A stretch of DNA of 64,000 nucleotides from Achromobacter pulmonis (GTDB lineage Bacteria > Pseudomonadota > Gammaproteobacteria > Burkholderiales > Burkholderiaceae_B). Position numbers and translations under genes: made by a program. A model generated the notes under the pieces. The model was not told the origin of the DNA. It worked only from the letters and a program-made list of their open reading frames with translations, and did not search any database. Below are positions 18,401 through 26,999 of the stretch, piece after piece. The stretch spans positions 43,272 to 107,271 of the forward strand of contig NZ_CADIJV010000017.1 of assembly GCF_902859765.1 (NCBI RefSeq). The letters run 5' to 3'. Each line of letters starts with the position of its first letter. Within the stretch, counting starts at the first letter, position 1.

Positions 18401-19612
18401 ATGACGCATTCGAACCGGCGGGTTTACGTGGCCGCCACTTACGACACCAAGGGCCACGAGGCCGAATACGTGGTCGATCTGCTCAAGCGCGATGGCCTGG
18501 ACGTGGTCTCGGTCGACGTGTCCACCACCGGGGCCGCCAGCGCGGCGCGGGTGCAGGCCCGTGACGTGGCCCGCAGCCACCCGCAGGGCGAGCAGGCCGT
18601 GTTCACCGGCGACCGCGGCAGCGCCATCGCCGCCATGGCGCTGGCGTTCGAACGCTATGCCGCCGCCAACCCCGACATCGGCGCCTTGCTCGGCCTGGGC
18701 GGTTCGGGCGGCACCGCGCTGATCACCCCGGCCATGCGCGCGCTGCCCATCGGCGTGCCCAAGCTGATGGTCTCGACCATGGCATCCGGCAACGTCGCGC
18801 CCTATGTCGGGCCGTCGGACATCGCCATGATGTATTCCGTGACCGACGTGGCCGGCCTGAACCGCATTTCGCGCCGGGTACTGGCCAACGCCGCCGGCGC
18901 CATCGGCGGCGCCTTCCGCCAGGCTGGCGACAAGGGGGGCGATGACAGCCAGCCGGCCGTGGGCATCACCATGTTCGGCGTCACCACCGCCTGCGTGCAG
19001 CAGGTCACGCCGCTGCTCGAATCGCGCTATGACTGCCTGGTGTTCCACGCTACCGGGACCGGCGGCCAGTCGATGGAAAAGCTGCTCGACAGCCATCTGC
19101 TGTCCGGCGTGCTGGACCTGACCACCACCGAGGTCTGCGATTTCCTGTTCGGCGGCGTGCTGGCCTGCACCGAGGACCGCTTCGGCGCCGTGGCCCGTAC
19201 CCGCGCCCCGTATGTCGGCTCCTGCGGCGCGCTCGACATGGTCAATTTCGGCGCCATGGACAGCGTGCCCGAACGCTATCGCGGCCGCACGTTCTACCCC
19301 CACAACCCGCAGGTCACGCTGATGCGCACCACCGCGGAAGAAAACCGCCGCCAGGGCGAATGGATCGCCGAACGGCTCAACCGCTGCGACGGGCCGGTGC
19401 GCTTCCTGATTCCCGAAGGCGGCGTGTCGGCGCTGGACGCGCCCGGCCAGGCGTTCTGGGATCCCGCGGCCGATGCCGCGCTGTTCGAGGCGCTTGAAAC
19501 CCATCTGGAGCAGACCGCCGATCGCCGCCTGGTGCGCGTGCCGTGCCACATCAACGACCCGTTGTTCGCCCGCGCCGCGGTCGAACAGTTTCTCGACATC
19601 GCCACACACTGA
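18401..19612 (+). CDS. Tm-1-like/UPF0261 ATP-binding-domain protein
   Basis: A 403-residue cytosolic protein of the UPF0261 family. Recognisable segments are [19 protein letters not shown] at the N terminus, [20 protein letters not shown] with a Gly-rich loop, [25 protein letters not shown] and [14 protein letters not shown]. The fold corresponds to the N-terminal domain of the tomato Tm-1 resistance protein, in which an ATP-dependent dimer is known; the bacterial function is unknown. The ATG has a strong ribosome site (GGAGGA). The next gene, 11 bp downstream, encodes the equivalent of the C-terminal TIM-barrel half of Tm-1, so the two products very likely act together. Confidence 0.88.
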   Translation: MTHSNRRVYVAATYDTKGHEAEYVVDLLKRDGLDVVSVDVSTTGAASAARVQARDVARSHPQGEQAVFTGDRGSAIAAMALAFERYAAANPDIGALLGLGGSGGTALITPAMRALPIGVPKLMVSTMASGNVAPYVGPSDIAMMYSVTDVAGLNRISRRVLANAAGAIGGAFRQAGDKGGDDSQPAVGITMFGVTTACVQQVTPLLESRYDCLVFHATGTGGQSMEKLLDSHLLSGVLDLTTTEVCDFLFGGVLACTEDRFGAVARTRAPYVGSCGALDMVNFGAMDSVPERYRGRTFYPHNPQVTLMRTTAEENRRQGEWIAERLNRCDGPVRFLIPEGGVSALDAPGQAFWDPAADAALFEALETHLEQTADRRLVRVPCHINDPLFARAAVEQFLDIATH

Positions 19613-19623
19613 GGATTGCCGCC

Positions 19624-20454
19624 ATGCCGCGCTTTGACCGCAACCAACTCCTGGACAAGTTCCGCGCCATGGTGCGCGACCGCACCCCCATCGTGGGCGG
19701 CGGCGCCGGCACCGGACTGTCGGCCAAGTGCGAGGAAGCGGGCGGCATCGACCTGATCGTGATCTACAACTCGGGGCGTTACCGCATGGCCGGGCGCGGC
19801 TCGCTGGCTGGCCTGCTGGCCTACGGCAACGCCAACGAGATCGTGGTCGACATGGGCCGCGAGGTGCTGCCCGTGGTCAAGCGCACGCCGGTGCTGGCCG
19901 GGGTCAACGGCACTGATCCGTTCTGCGACTTCGACGTGTTCCTGGACGACCTCAAGCGCCAGGGTTTCGCCGGCGTGCAGAACTTTCCCACCGTGGGCCT
20001 GATCGACGGCACCTTCCGCGCCAACCTGGAAGAGACCGGCATGGGGTATGCGCTGGAAGTGGACATGATCCGCCTGGCCCATGAAAAAGGCATGCTGACC
20101 ACGCCCTACGTGTTCAACGAGGACGATGCCGTGGCCATGACGCGGGCCGGCGCCGACATCATCGTGGCCCACATGGGCCTGACCACGGGCGGCTCGATCG
20201 GCGCCGAGACCGCCCTGACGCTGGATGACTGTGTCGCCGCCATCGACCGCATCGCGGCGGCCGCGCTGGCCGTGCGTCCGGACGTGATCGTGCTGTGCCA
20301 CGGCGGCCCCATCGCCACGCCCGCGGACGCCGCCCACATCCTGCGCCATTGCCAGCATTGCCATGGCTTCTACGGCGCCAGCTCGATGGAACGCCTGCCC
20401 ACCGAACAGGCGCTGACCGCAGCCACCCGCGAGTTCAAGCAACTGACCTTCTGA
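19624..20454 (+). CDS. TIM-barrel protein, PEP-hydrolase-like family (partner of Tm-1-like protein)
   Basis: A 276-residue cytosolic TIM-barrel protein. Characteristic segments are [80 protein letters not shown] and [11 protein letters not shown], with [12 protein letters not shown] near the end. The family (PF09370-type) has been described as signal-transduction or phosphoenolpyruvate-hydrolase-like; a confirmed reaction in this organism is not known. It is translationally close to the gene before it (11-bp gap) and the SRPBCC gene after it (12-bp gap), forming a three-gene unit. In tomato Tm-1 the same two domains are fused in one polypeptide. Confidence 0.87.
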   Translation: MPRFDRNQLLDKFRAMVRDRTPIVGGGAGTGLSAKCEEAGGIDLIVIYNSGRYRMAGRGSLAGLLAYGNANEIVVDMGREVLPVVKRTPVLAGVNGTDPFCDFDVFLDDLKRQGFAGVQNFPTVGLIDGTFRANLEETGMGYALEVDMIRLAHEKGMLTTPYVFNEDDAVAMTRAGADIIVAHMGLTTGGSIGAETALTLDDCVAAIDRIAAAALAVRPDVIVLCHGGPIATPADAAHILRHCQHCHGFYGASSMERLPTEQALTAATREFKQLTF

Positions 20455-20466
20455 GAGGGAGTCCGC

Positions 20467-20910
20467 ATGCCGCATACCGTCTACACCAGCGCCATCGTCC
20501 AGGCGCCGCTGGCCAAGGTCTGGCCGCTGTTTCGTGATTTCAACGGCCTGGCGGGCTGGCATCCCGGCATCGCGCAAAGCCGCCTGGAGGAAGGCGGCCG
20601 CCACGACGCGGTCGGCTCGGTACGGTACCTGACGCTCAAGCCTTCGGGCTTCGTGCGCGAGCAGTTGCTGATGCTGGACGACCCCGGCACCGCGCTGCGC
20701 TATTCCATCATCGAAACCGACCTGCCGATGCGCGACTACGTTGCTGGCGTGACGCTGCGCGCCGTCACCGAGAGCGGCGCCACGCTGGTCGAATGGTGGG
20801 CCGATTTCCGCGTCGAGGACGGCACCGATCTGCAGGCGGTGGCGACGGCGGTCGGGCAGGGCGTGTTCGCCGCCGGCCTGACGGCGCTGGACGAGAAGCT
20901 GCGCGCCTGA
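20467..20910 (+). CDS. SRPBCC-superfamily (polyketide cyclase/START-like) small protein
   Basis: A 147-residue protein with the helix-grip pattern: N-terminal strand TVYTSAIVQAPLAKVWPLFRDFNGLAGWHPGI, central strands through VGSVRYLTL and LRYSIIETDLP, and a long C-terminal helix (LQAVATAVGQGVFAAGLTAL). These folds form a hydrophobic pocket that binds or processes small lipophilic ligands. No catalytic residues can be assigned. As third gene of the unit behind the Tm-1-like and TIM-barrel genes, it may handle the same metabolite. The next gene is convergent. Confidence 0.8.
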   Translation: MPHTVYTSAIVQAPLAKVWPLFRDFNGLAGWHPGIAQSRLEEGGRHDAVGSVRYLTLKPSGFVREQLLMLDDPGTALRYSIIETDLPMRDYVAGVTLRAVTESGATLVEWWADFRVEDGTDLQAVATAVGQGVFAAGLTALDEKLRA

Positions 20911-20971
20911 GCGGCGCCCGTCGTCCGGGGCGCGATGCCCGCCCGCATCGCCGCGCGGATGCCGATCCGCC

Positions 20972-21940
20972 TCAGGCGCGCCGGCGCATCGCGCCCGCCG
21001 CCAGCTTGCAGCCGGCCGGCAGCGCCGCCTCACGCAGATAGTCGCGAATCGCGAGCATCAATGCGGCGGCGGCCGGGCTCGGCGCGTATTCCTTGTGGCG
21101 GATGATGCACAGGGTGCGCACCACGGTCGGCCGCGCCAGCAGCGCGTAGTCCAGCCCGGGTTCCAGCACCCGCTGCGCCGCCAGCGCGGGCAGCAGCGCC
21201 ACACCCATGCCGGCCTTCACCAGCGCCGCCTGCGAGGTGGTGCTGGAGGCTTCATAGAAAGGCGCGGCGGCCTCGATCGGCAGATCGGCCCGGGCCCGCA
21301 GCAGCGCCATGATGCCGGTCTCGTCCACTACCCCCACCAGCTTGCGGCCCGCCAGGTCGGACCAACGCATGGCGCCGTCGCGGCCCGGCCGCAGACGGGT
21401 GTCATCGCGTCGGTACAGCACGCCGAAGCGGTCCTCCAGCAGCGCGTCGAATTGCAGGCCGGGAGCGTCGGCCCAGCGGCTGGTCAGCCCGAAATCGACC
21501 TCGCGCGTAGCCACCTTGCGCTGGATGCGGCCGGAGTTGTCATCGCTCAGGTACAGGCGGATGGCGGGATACTGCGCGGCGAATACGGCCGCCGCCGGCG
21601 CGATCAGCTGGGTGATGGCCGAGGGCGCCGCGGCCACGCCGACACGGCCGCGTTCCAGCGCGCCGAAGCGCACCACGTCTTCGATCGCGCCATCGAAATC
21701 GGCCAGCAGGCGCATCACGCGCGGCAGGAATTCCTCGCCCGCCGCGGTCAGCAGCACGCGCCGGCTGGTGCGCGCGAACAGTTGCGTGGCCAGCGCGTCT
21801 TCCAGCTGACGCACCAGGCTGGTCACCGACGACTGGGTCTGGAACAGGCGCTTGGCCGCATGCGTGAAGCTGGACTCCTGCGCCACCGCGACGAACGCGG
21901 TCAGGTGCTTGAGCGTGACGTGCTTGGGCAGGCGATACAT
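20972..21940 (-). CDS. LysR-family regulator divergent from the D-aminoacylase gene
   Basis: A 322-residue LysR protein. The N-terminal winged HTH is LKHLTAFVAVAQESSFTHAA...QTQSSVTSLVRQLEDALATQLF, followed by the two-lobed periplasmic-binding-like effector domain (for example GRVGVAAAPSAITQLIAP and KAGMGVALLPALAAQRVLEPG). The ATG at 21940 is preferred: the alternative at 21973 would place the start inside an inverted repeat that looks like the regulator's own binding site. It probably controls the divergent amidohydrolase-Bug operon in response to an N-acyl amino acid or a related compound; the ligand is unknown. Confidence 0.86.
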   Translation of the reverse strand: MYRLPKHVTLKHLTAFVAVAQESSFTHAAKRLFQTQSSVTSLVRQLEDALATQLFARTSRRVLLTAAGEEFLPRVMRLLADFDGAIEDVVRFGALERGRVGVAAAPSAITQLIAPAAAVFAAQYPAIRLYLSDDNSGRIQRKVATREVDFGLTSRWADAPGLQFDALLEDRFGVLYRRDDTRLRPGRDGAMRWSDLAGRKLVGVVDETGIMALLRARADLPIEAAAPFYEASSTTSQAALVKAGMGVALLPALAAQRVLEPGLDYALLARPTVVRTLCIIRHKEYAPSPAAAALMLAIRDYLREAALPAGCKLAAGAMRRRA

Positions 21941-21957
21941 TTCAAATACCGATAGAT

Positions 21958-21990
21958 GGATCAATAAAAACAATTTTTCCAGATTGATCC
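21958..21990. promoter_or_regulatory. Inverted repeat between lysR-type gene and D-aminoacylase gene
   Basis: GGATCAAT at 21958-21965 and its exact complement ATTGATCC at 21983-21990 flank a 17-bp A/T-rich centre. Its place in the divergent promoter region and its A/T content fit a LysR-type recognition site. Confidence 0.55.
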
Positions 21991-22089
21991 CGCGGACGAT
22001 ACTAGGGGCTTCATCAGGCAGCGGGGCCGTCCATGGATGGCCCGCAAGCGGCCGGGGCCAAAGCCCGGCCTCATCGAGGCGGAAGTTGC

Positions 22090-23556
22090 ATGCAGGAAAA
22101 TCTGGATCTGGTTATCGAAGGCGGCTGGGTGATCGACGGGACGGGCGCCGCGCGCTGCCGCGCCGACATCGGCATCCGTGGCGAGCGCATCGCCGCCATC
22201 GGCGATCTGTCGGCCAGGGCGGCCGGCCGGCGCCTGGATGTCGGCGGCAAGATCGTCGCGCCCGGTTTCATCGACACCCACGGCCACGATGACCTGATGT
22301 TCGTGGAAAAGCCCGGCCTGGAATGGAAGACCAGCCAGGGCATCACTTCGGTGGTGGTCGGCAACTGCGGCATCAGCGGCGCGCCGGCGCCGCTACCGGG
22401 CAACACCGCCGCCGCGCTGGCCTTGCTGGGCGACTCCCCCTTGTTCGCGGACATGGCCACGTATTTCGACACGCTGCAAGCGCAGCGGCCGATGATCAAC
22501 GTGGCCGCCCTGGTGGGCCATGCCAACCTGCGCCTGGCCGCGATGCGCGAGCCGGCGGCCCAGCCCAGCGCGCAGGAGCAGCAGGCGATGGAACGCATGT
22601 TGGCGGCGGCGCTGGAGGCCGGCGCGGTCGGCTTCAGCACGGGCCTGGCCTATCAGCCCGGCGGCGCCGCCGAAGCGGCCGAACTGGACGGCCTGGCGCG
22701 CGTCGCGGCGGCGCATGATGCGCTGCATACCAGCCACATCCGCAATGAAGGCGATGCGGTCGAGGCTGCCGTCGACGAAGTGCTGGCGGTCGGCCACCGC
22801 ACCGGTTGCGCCACGGTGCTGTCGCACCACAAGTGCATGATGCCGGTCAACTGGGGCAAGAGCGCCGCCACCCTGGGCAGCATCGACCGCGCCCGCGCCG
22901 CAGGCGTCGAGGTGGCGCTGGACATCTATCCCTATCCGGGCAGTTCCACCATCCTGATCCCGGAGCGCGCCGACCAGATCGACGATATCCGCATCACCTG
23001 GTCGACCCCGCATCCCGAATGCGGCGGCCAATCGCTGGCCGAGATCGCCGCGCGCTGGGGTTGCGACACGGTCACGGCGGCGCGCCGACTGTGCCCGGCG
23101 GGCGCGATCTATTTCGCCATGGACGAAAACGAAGTGCGCCGCATTTTCCAGCACCCGTGCTGCATGGTCGGCTCCGACGGCCTGCCCAATGACGTCCATC
23201 CGCACCCGCGCCTGTGGGGCAGCTTCACGCGGGTGCTGGGCCGGTATGTGCGCGAGGCCGAGCTGCTGACGCTGGAGGCCGCGGTGGCCAAGATGACGGC
23301 GTTGCCGGCGCGCGTGTTCGGCCTGGCCGATCGTGGCCGGTTGGCCGTGGGCGCCTGGGCCGACGTGGTGGTGTTCGATGCCGACACGGTGTGCGACCGC
23401 GCCACCTGGGACGCGCCGACGCTGGCCTCGGCCGGCATCGAGCACGTGCTGGTCAATGGCTGCCCGGTATTTCCGGCGGTACCCGGGCAGCGACGCCCGG
23501 GCAGGATCCTGCGCCGTGATGCCAAGAGCGCAGGCGCGCCCGGTTTTTCCCGATAA
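22090..23556 (+). CDS. N-acyl-D-amino-acid deacylase (D-aminoacylase) family amidohydrolase
   Basis: A 488-residue cytosolic amidohydrolase. It has the PGFIDTHGHDD metal motif, the VVVGNCGISGAP segment with the Cys ligand typical of D-aminoacylases, GFSTGLAYQPG, TSHIRNEGD, VLSHHKC and GSDGLPND before the C-terminal beta-sandwich return (VFGLADRGRLAVGAWADVVVFD). The family releases D-amino acids from N-acyl derivatives using zinc; related members act on dihydropyrimidine-like or other cyclic amides, so the substrate is not certain. ATG 22090 gives the normal N terminus (ENLDLVIEGGWVIDG). A Bug-type receptor gene follows after 33 bp, probably in the same operon, and may bring in the substrate. 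Confidence 0.85.
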   Translation: MQENLDLVIEGGWVIDGTGAARCRADIGIRGERIAAIGDLSARAAGRRLDVGGKIVAPGFIDTHGHDDLMFVEKPGLEWKTSQGITSVVVGNCGISGAPAPLPGNTAAALALLGDSPLFADMATYFDTLQAQRPMINVAALVGHANLRLAAMREPAAQPSAQEQQAMERMLAAALEAGAVGFSTGLAYQPGGAAEAAELDGLARVAAAHDALHTSHIRNEGDAVEAAVDEVLAVGHRTGCATVLSHHKCMMPVNWGKSAATLGSIDRARAAGVEVALDIYPYPGSSTILIPERADQIDDIRITWSTPHPECGGQSLAEIAARWGCDTVTAARRLCPAGAIYFAMDENEVRRIFQHPCCMVGSDGLPNDVHPHPRLWGSFTRVLGRYVREAELLTLEAAVAKMTALPARVFGLADRGRLAVGAWADVVVFDADTVCDRATWDAPTLASAGIEHVLVNGCPVFPAVPGQRRPGRILRRDAKSAGAPGFSR

Positions 23557-23589
23557 CAAGCAGAGCCCATCCTCACAGGAGATCCACCC

Positions 23590-24549
23590 ATGATCCGCAA
23601 GACTTGCGCCGCGCTGGCGCTGGCCGCCATGCTGCCGGCGGCCCACGCCGAGTTTCCCGACCACCCCATCACCCTGATCGTGCCGTTCCCGGCCGGCGGC
23701 CCCACGGACATCGTCGGCCGCCTGGCCGCGGCCAAGGCCGGCGAGATCCTGGGGCAGCAGATCGTGGTGGAGAACCGCACCGGCGCCTCTGGCACCATCG
23801 GCATGACCGCGACCGCGCGCGCCAAGCCGGGCGGCTATACCGTGGGCCTGGCCACCGTCAGCACCCACGGCACGGCGCCGCACCTGTTTCCCAAGCTGGC
23901 CTACGATCCGGTCAAGGATTTCACGCCCATCAGCAACCTGGTGACCAGCCCCAACATCCTCAGCGTCAACCCGCAATACCCGGCCAGGGACCTGGCGCAG
24001 TTCGTGACCTACGTGCGCGCCAATCCGGGCAAGGATGGCTATGCCAATGCCGGCGCGGGCGGCGTCAACGACCTGGGCATGATCTGGTTCCTGCAGATCA
24101 TTGGCGGCAAGATGAACAGCATCTCGTACCGCGGCTCGGCCCCGGCCCTGACCGATACGGTCGGCGGCGTGGTGCCGGTGATTTTCGACAACTTCCCATC
24201 ATCGTTGCCCTACATCAAGAGCAACCACCTGCGCGCGCTGGCCATCACGGGCAAGACGCGCAATCCGCGCCTGCCGGACGTGCCGACCTTCGCCGAGCAG
24301 GGCTACAAGGATTACGACGTCACTGCCTGGTATGGCGTGGTGGGCCCGGCCGGCATGCCGGCGGATGTGCGCGACAAGCTGGCGCAGGCCTTTGCCAAGG
24401 CGGTGCGCGATCCGGCCACCGCGGCCAAGATGGAAGAGACGGGCGCGTTCCCGCTGGGCAACTCGCCGGCCGAGTTCGGCGCGCAGATCCGCGCCGAGCG
24501 CGAACGCTGGAAGTCGGTCATCGAGCAGGCGCAGATCAAGCTGCAGTAA
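23590..24549 (+). CDS. Bug-type (tripartite tricarboxylate transporter) solute-binding protein
   Basis: A 319-residue periplasmic receptor with a Sec signal (MIRKTCAALALAAMLPAAHA). The mature part starts with the Bug hallmark [23 protein letters not shown], followed by VVENRTGASGTIG and the second lobe motif SYRGSAPALTDTVGG. Bug proteins bind carboxylates, amino acids or similar small molecules between two lobes. No membrane components (TctA/TctB type) are encoded nearby, as is usual for the many orphan Bug genes in Bordetella and relatives. Adjacent to the D-aminoacylase gene, it may present an acyl-amino acid or product; this is inference. Confidence 0.9.
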   Translation: MIRKTCAALALAAMLPAAHAEFPDHPITLIVPFPAGGPTDIVGRLAAAKAGEILGQQIVVENRTGASGTIGMTATARAKPGGYTVGLATVSTHGTAPHLFPKLAYDPVKDFTPISNLVTSPNILSVNPQYPARDLAQFVTYVRANPGKDGYANAGAGGVNDLGMIWFLQIIGGKMNSISYRGSAPALTDTVGGVVPVIFDNFPSSLPYIKSNHLRALAITGKTRNPRLPDVPTFAEQGYKDYDVTAWYGVVGPAGMPADVRDKLAQAFAKAVRDPATAAKMEETGAFPLGNSPAEFGAQIRAERERWKSVIEQAQIKLQ

Positions 24550-24560
24550 TGAGGGTGGCC

Positions 24561-24582
24561 GCCGGCCCTGCCGCGGGCCGGC
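24561..24582. other. GC-rich stem-loop after the Bug gene
   Basis: Perfect 8-bp arms GCCGGCCC / GGGCCGGC with a 6-nt loop lie 12 bp after the receptor stop codon. There is no T-run, so it may stabilise the mRNA end or act as a weak terminator. Confidence 0.35.
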
Positions 24583-24676
24583 GCCGCCGCTGTCTGACGA
24601 GACCTCGCGGCGGTGGCCCGCGAACGGGAAATATCAAATAAGATAGGCCACCCGTTACGTGTTACCGGAGGTCGTC

Positions 24677-25231
24677 ATGCTTGACTCGCAAGTTGTGGAT
24701 CAGATCGGTCGTCACTGGGGTTGGGTGGCGTTGCGCGGCGTCGTCGCCATCCTGTTCGGCCTGATGGCCATGTTCATGCCGGCCATCACCCTGTCGGCGC
24801 TGGTGCTGGTGTGGGGCGCGTTCGCGCTGGCCGACGGCGTGCTGGCGCTGATCGCCGGCATTCGCATCCGCGACCAGGGCAAGCCCTTGTGGGCCCTGAT
24901 CGTCGTCGGGCTGCTGGGCGTGGCGGCCGGGATCGTCACCTTCCTGTGGCCGGGCCTGACGGCGCTGATCCTGCTCTACATCATCGCCATCTGGGCGCTG
25001 GTGGCCGGCGTGTTCCAGATCGTCGCCGCGATCCGCTTCCGCAAGGAAATCCGCAACGAATGGTTCCTGGGGCTGTCGGGGCTGGTGTCGGTGCTGTTCG
25101 GCGCCATGCTGGTCATGCAGCCGGGCGCGGGCGCGCTGGCGCTGGTCTGGGTGATCGGCATCTACGCCGTGTTCTTTGGCATACTGCTGCTGGTTTTTTC
25201 CTTCCGCCTCAAGCAGCACCGCGCGCCCTGA
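24677..25231 (+). CDS. HdeD-family inner-membrane protein
   Basis: A 184-residue protein with about six hydrophobic spans (for example WVALRGVVAILFGLMAMFMP, LIVVGLLGVAAGIVTFLWPG and GLVSVLFGAMLVMQPGAGAL) arranged as three similar hairpins, which is the HdeD (DUF308) pattern. In E. coli HdeD is linked to acid resistance at high cell density; the molecular activity is unknown. ATG 24677 is chosen because GGAGG lies just upstream. Only 4 bp separate its stop from crcB, so the two may be co-transcribed. Confidence 0.82.
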   Translation: MLDSQVVDQIGRHWGWVALRGVVAILFGLMAMFMPAITLSALVLVWGAFALADGVLALIAGIRIRDQGKPLWALIVVGLLGVAAGIVTFLWPGLTALILLYIIAIWALVAGVFQIVAAIRFRKEIRNEWFLGLSGLVSVLFGAMLVMQPGAGALALVWVIGIYAVFFGILLLVFSFRLKQHRAP

Positions 25232-25235
25232 ACCC

Positions 25236-25628
25236 ATGTCCGTCTACCAGACCCTGATTCCCCTGCATTTCCTGGCCGTGGGCCTGGGCGCCATGGTTGG
25301 CGCGTGGGCCCGCTGGCTCGTCAGCCTCTGGTTCAATACCGAGTCATGGCCGTGGGGCACGCTGACGGTCAATCTGGCGGGCGGGTATTTGGTGGGGCTG
25401 GCGCTGGCGCTGGTGGCAGGCCATCCGGAATGGCCGGCCTGGGTGCGGCTCGGGGTCATCACCGGCTTCATGGGCGGCTTGACCACGTTTTCGACCTTCT
25501 CGGCCGAAACCGTTGCCATGCTCGAGCGTGGCGCCTACGCCGGCGCGCTGGGCTACGCCGGCTTGAGCCTGACCGGTTCGCTGCTGCTGACCGGTCTGGG
25601 CCTGGCCACCGCCAACCTGCTGCGCTGA
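25236..25628 (+). CDS. crcB: Fluoride exporter CrcB/Fluc
   Basis: A 130-residue, four-span membrane protein. Family motifs are GAMVGAWARWLVS near the N terminus, GTLTVNLAGGYLVG (the conserved TLxVN-x-G segment) and GFMGGLTTFSTFSAE, the Phe-box region of the fluoride pore. Fluc proteins work as antiparallel dimers that let fluoride leave the cell. No fluoride riboswitch was recognised upstream; the gene follows the HdeD-like gene closely and probably relies on its promoter. Confidence 0.93.
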   Translation: MSVYQTLIPLHFLAVGLGAMVGAWARWLVSLWFNTESWPWGTLTVNLAGGYLVGLALALVAGHPEWPAWVRLGVITGFMGGLTTFSTFSAETVAMLERGAYAGALGYAGLSLTGSLLLTGLGLATANLLR

Positions 25629-25673
25629 ATCGCGGCGGCGATCGCGGCCGGCGGGAACGCCGCGCGCGGGCTG

Positions 25674-26999
25674 TCAGTCGCCGGCGCGCGGGTTCAGCAC
25701 CCGCGCCGCCTCCAGGCCGCTGCGCACGGCGCCTTCCAGCACCCCGGGATAACCGGTGTCGGTCCAGTCGCCGGCCAACGCCAGCGTCGGCCAGGGCGTG
25801 GTGTTGAGCGGCCGCGTCAGGCCTGGCACCGCCGCGAAGGTGGCGCGTTTCTCGATGAACAACTCCGCCGCGACGACGTCCGGCATCGGCGGCAGCCGCT
25901 GCGGGTGGCTGGCGGCCTGCTCGGCCACCTGGTCGATCAGTGCCTCGATGGCCTGCCGCCGGTTGCGCTCGGCCAGCGTGGTGGCCGCGCTGGCCACGAC
26001 GGCCAGTTCGCCGGCCAGGGCGTCGCCGGCCAGTTGCGCGCGGTCGAACAGCCATTGGCCGACGTGGCCACGGGCCGGTTCCTCGCGCAGCATCATCATC
26101 GGTTCGGGCAGGCGCCAGGGGCCTGCCAGCCGCAGATTGAGCGTGGCGATCGGCAGGTAATCGAAGGCGCGCAGCGCGTCCAGCAGGCCGGTGGCGCCGG
26201 CGGCCCGCAGCGGCGCTTCCAGCAGCCGCGCGGCGAAGGTCGGCGGCACGGCCAGCACGGCGGCGTCGAAGCGTTCCTGGTTGATGTCGATGCCGTCCGC
26301 TGCCGGCTGCAACTGGCGCACCGTGCTGCCATAGCGCATGGTGACCTGGCGCGCGGCGGCATCGGGCCATAGCGCCGACAGGTCGGTGCAGGGCAGCAGC
26401 AGGTCGCTGTCTTCGCGGCGGCCGGCCAGGCTGTCGCGCAACACACGGGCAAACAGCCCCGCGCTGGCGCGCGCCACGGGCGTGTTCAGGGCGGCCAGGC
26501 ACAGCGGTTCCCAGAGCTGGCGGATCAGGGCGTCGGATTGCGCGTGATAGTGCAGCAGCTGCTGCACGGTCCAGTCGCGCGGCGGCGTCCAGGACATGGC
26601 GCGCAGGCCGCGCATCAGGCGCAGCGTGGCGAAGCGGTCGGCCCATGACAAGCCGCGCGCGCCCAGGATCGCCACCGCCATGTGCAGGGGCGCGGGCAGG
26701 CGCGGCGCCGCCAGCCGGAAGCGGCCGTCCAGGCTGGCCAGCCGCAGCGGGCGGCGCATCAGCAGCGCATCAGGATTGCGGCCGACCCGGCGCATCAGCG
26801 CCAGCGTGTGCCTGTAGGCGCCGCTCAGCAGGTGCTGGCCGTTATCCAGCGGCGACTCGAAGCCGTCGTGGAACACCCGGCGGGCGCGGCCGCCGGGTGT
26901 GTGGCCGGCTTCGAACACGGTGACCTTGGCGCCGGCTTCGCGCAGGGCCACGCTGGCCGCCAGACCCGCCCAGCCAGCGCCGATGACCGCCGCCTTCAC
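25674..26999 (-). CDS. hpnE: Hydroxysqualene dehydroxylase HpnE
   Basis: A 441-residue FAD-dependent amine-oxidase-fold enzyme. It opens with the dinucleotide-binding motif AAVIGAGWAGLAASVALREA and GGRARRVFHDGF, and ends with TLALAGDWTDTGYPGVLEGA, the second FAD contact, as in squalene-associated FAD-dependent desaturases. HpnE reduces hydroxysqualene to squalene, the last step of the HpnCDE route from farnesyl diphosphate. The GTG start overlaps the last four bases of hpnD (GTGA), indicating translational coupling; the much longer frame upstream is not the real gene. Confidence 0.92.
   Translation of the reverse strand: MKAAVIGAGWAGLAASVALREAGAKVTVFEAGHTPGGRARRVFHDGFESPLDNGQHLLSGAYRHTLALMRRVGRNPDALLMRRPLRLASLDGRFRLAAPRLPAPLHMAVAILGARGLSWADRFATLRLMRGLRAMSWTPPRDWTVQQLLHYHAQSDALIRQLWEPLCLAALNTPVARASAGLFARVLRDSLAGRREDSDLLLPCTDLSALWPDAAARQVTMRYGSTVRQLQPAADGIDINQERFDAAVLAVPPTFAARLLEAPLRAAGATGLLDALRAFDYLPIATLNLRLAGPWRLPEPMMMLREEPARGHVGQWLFDRAQLAGDALAGELAVVASAATTLAERNRRQAIEALIDQVAEQAASHPQRLPPMPDVVAAELFIEKRATFAAVPGLTRPLNTTPWPTLALAGDWTDTGYPGVLEGAVRSGLEAARVLNPRAGD

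Noticed and set aside
25100-25235. Search for a fluoride riboswitch before crcB
   Set aside because: The region is coding sequence of the HdeD-like gene and shows no crcB-motif structure.
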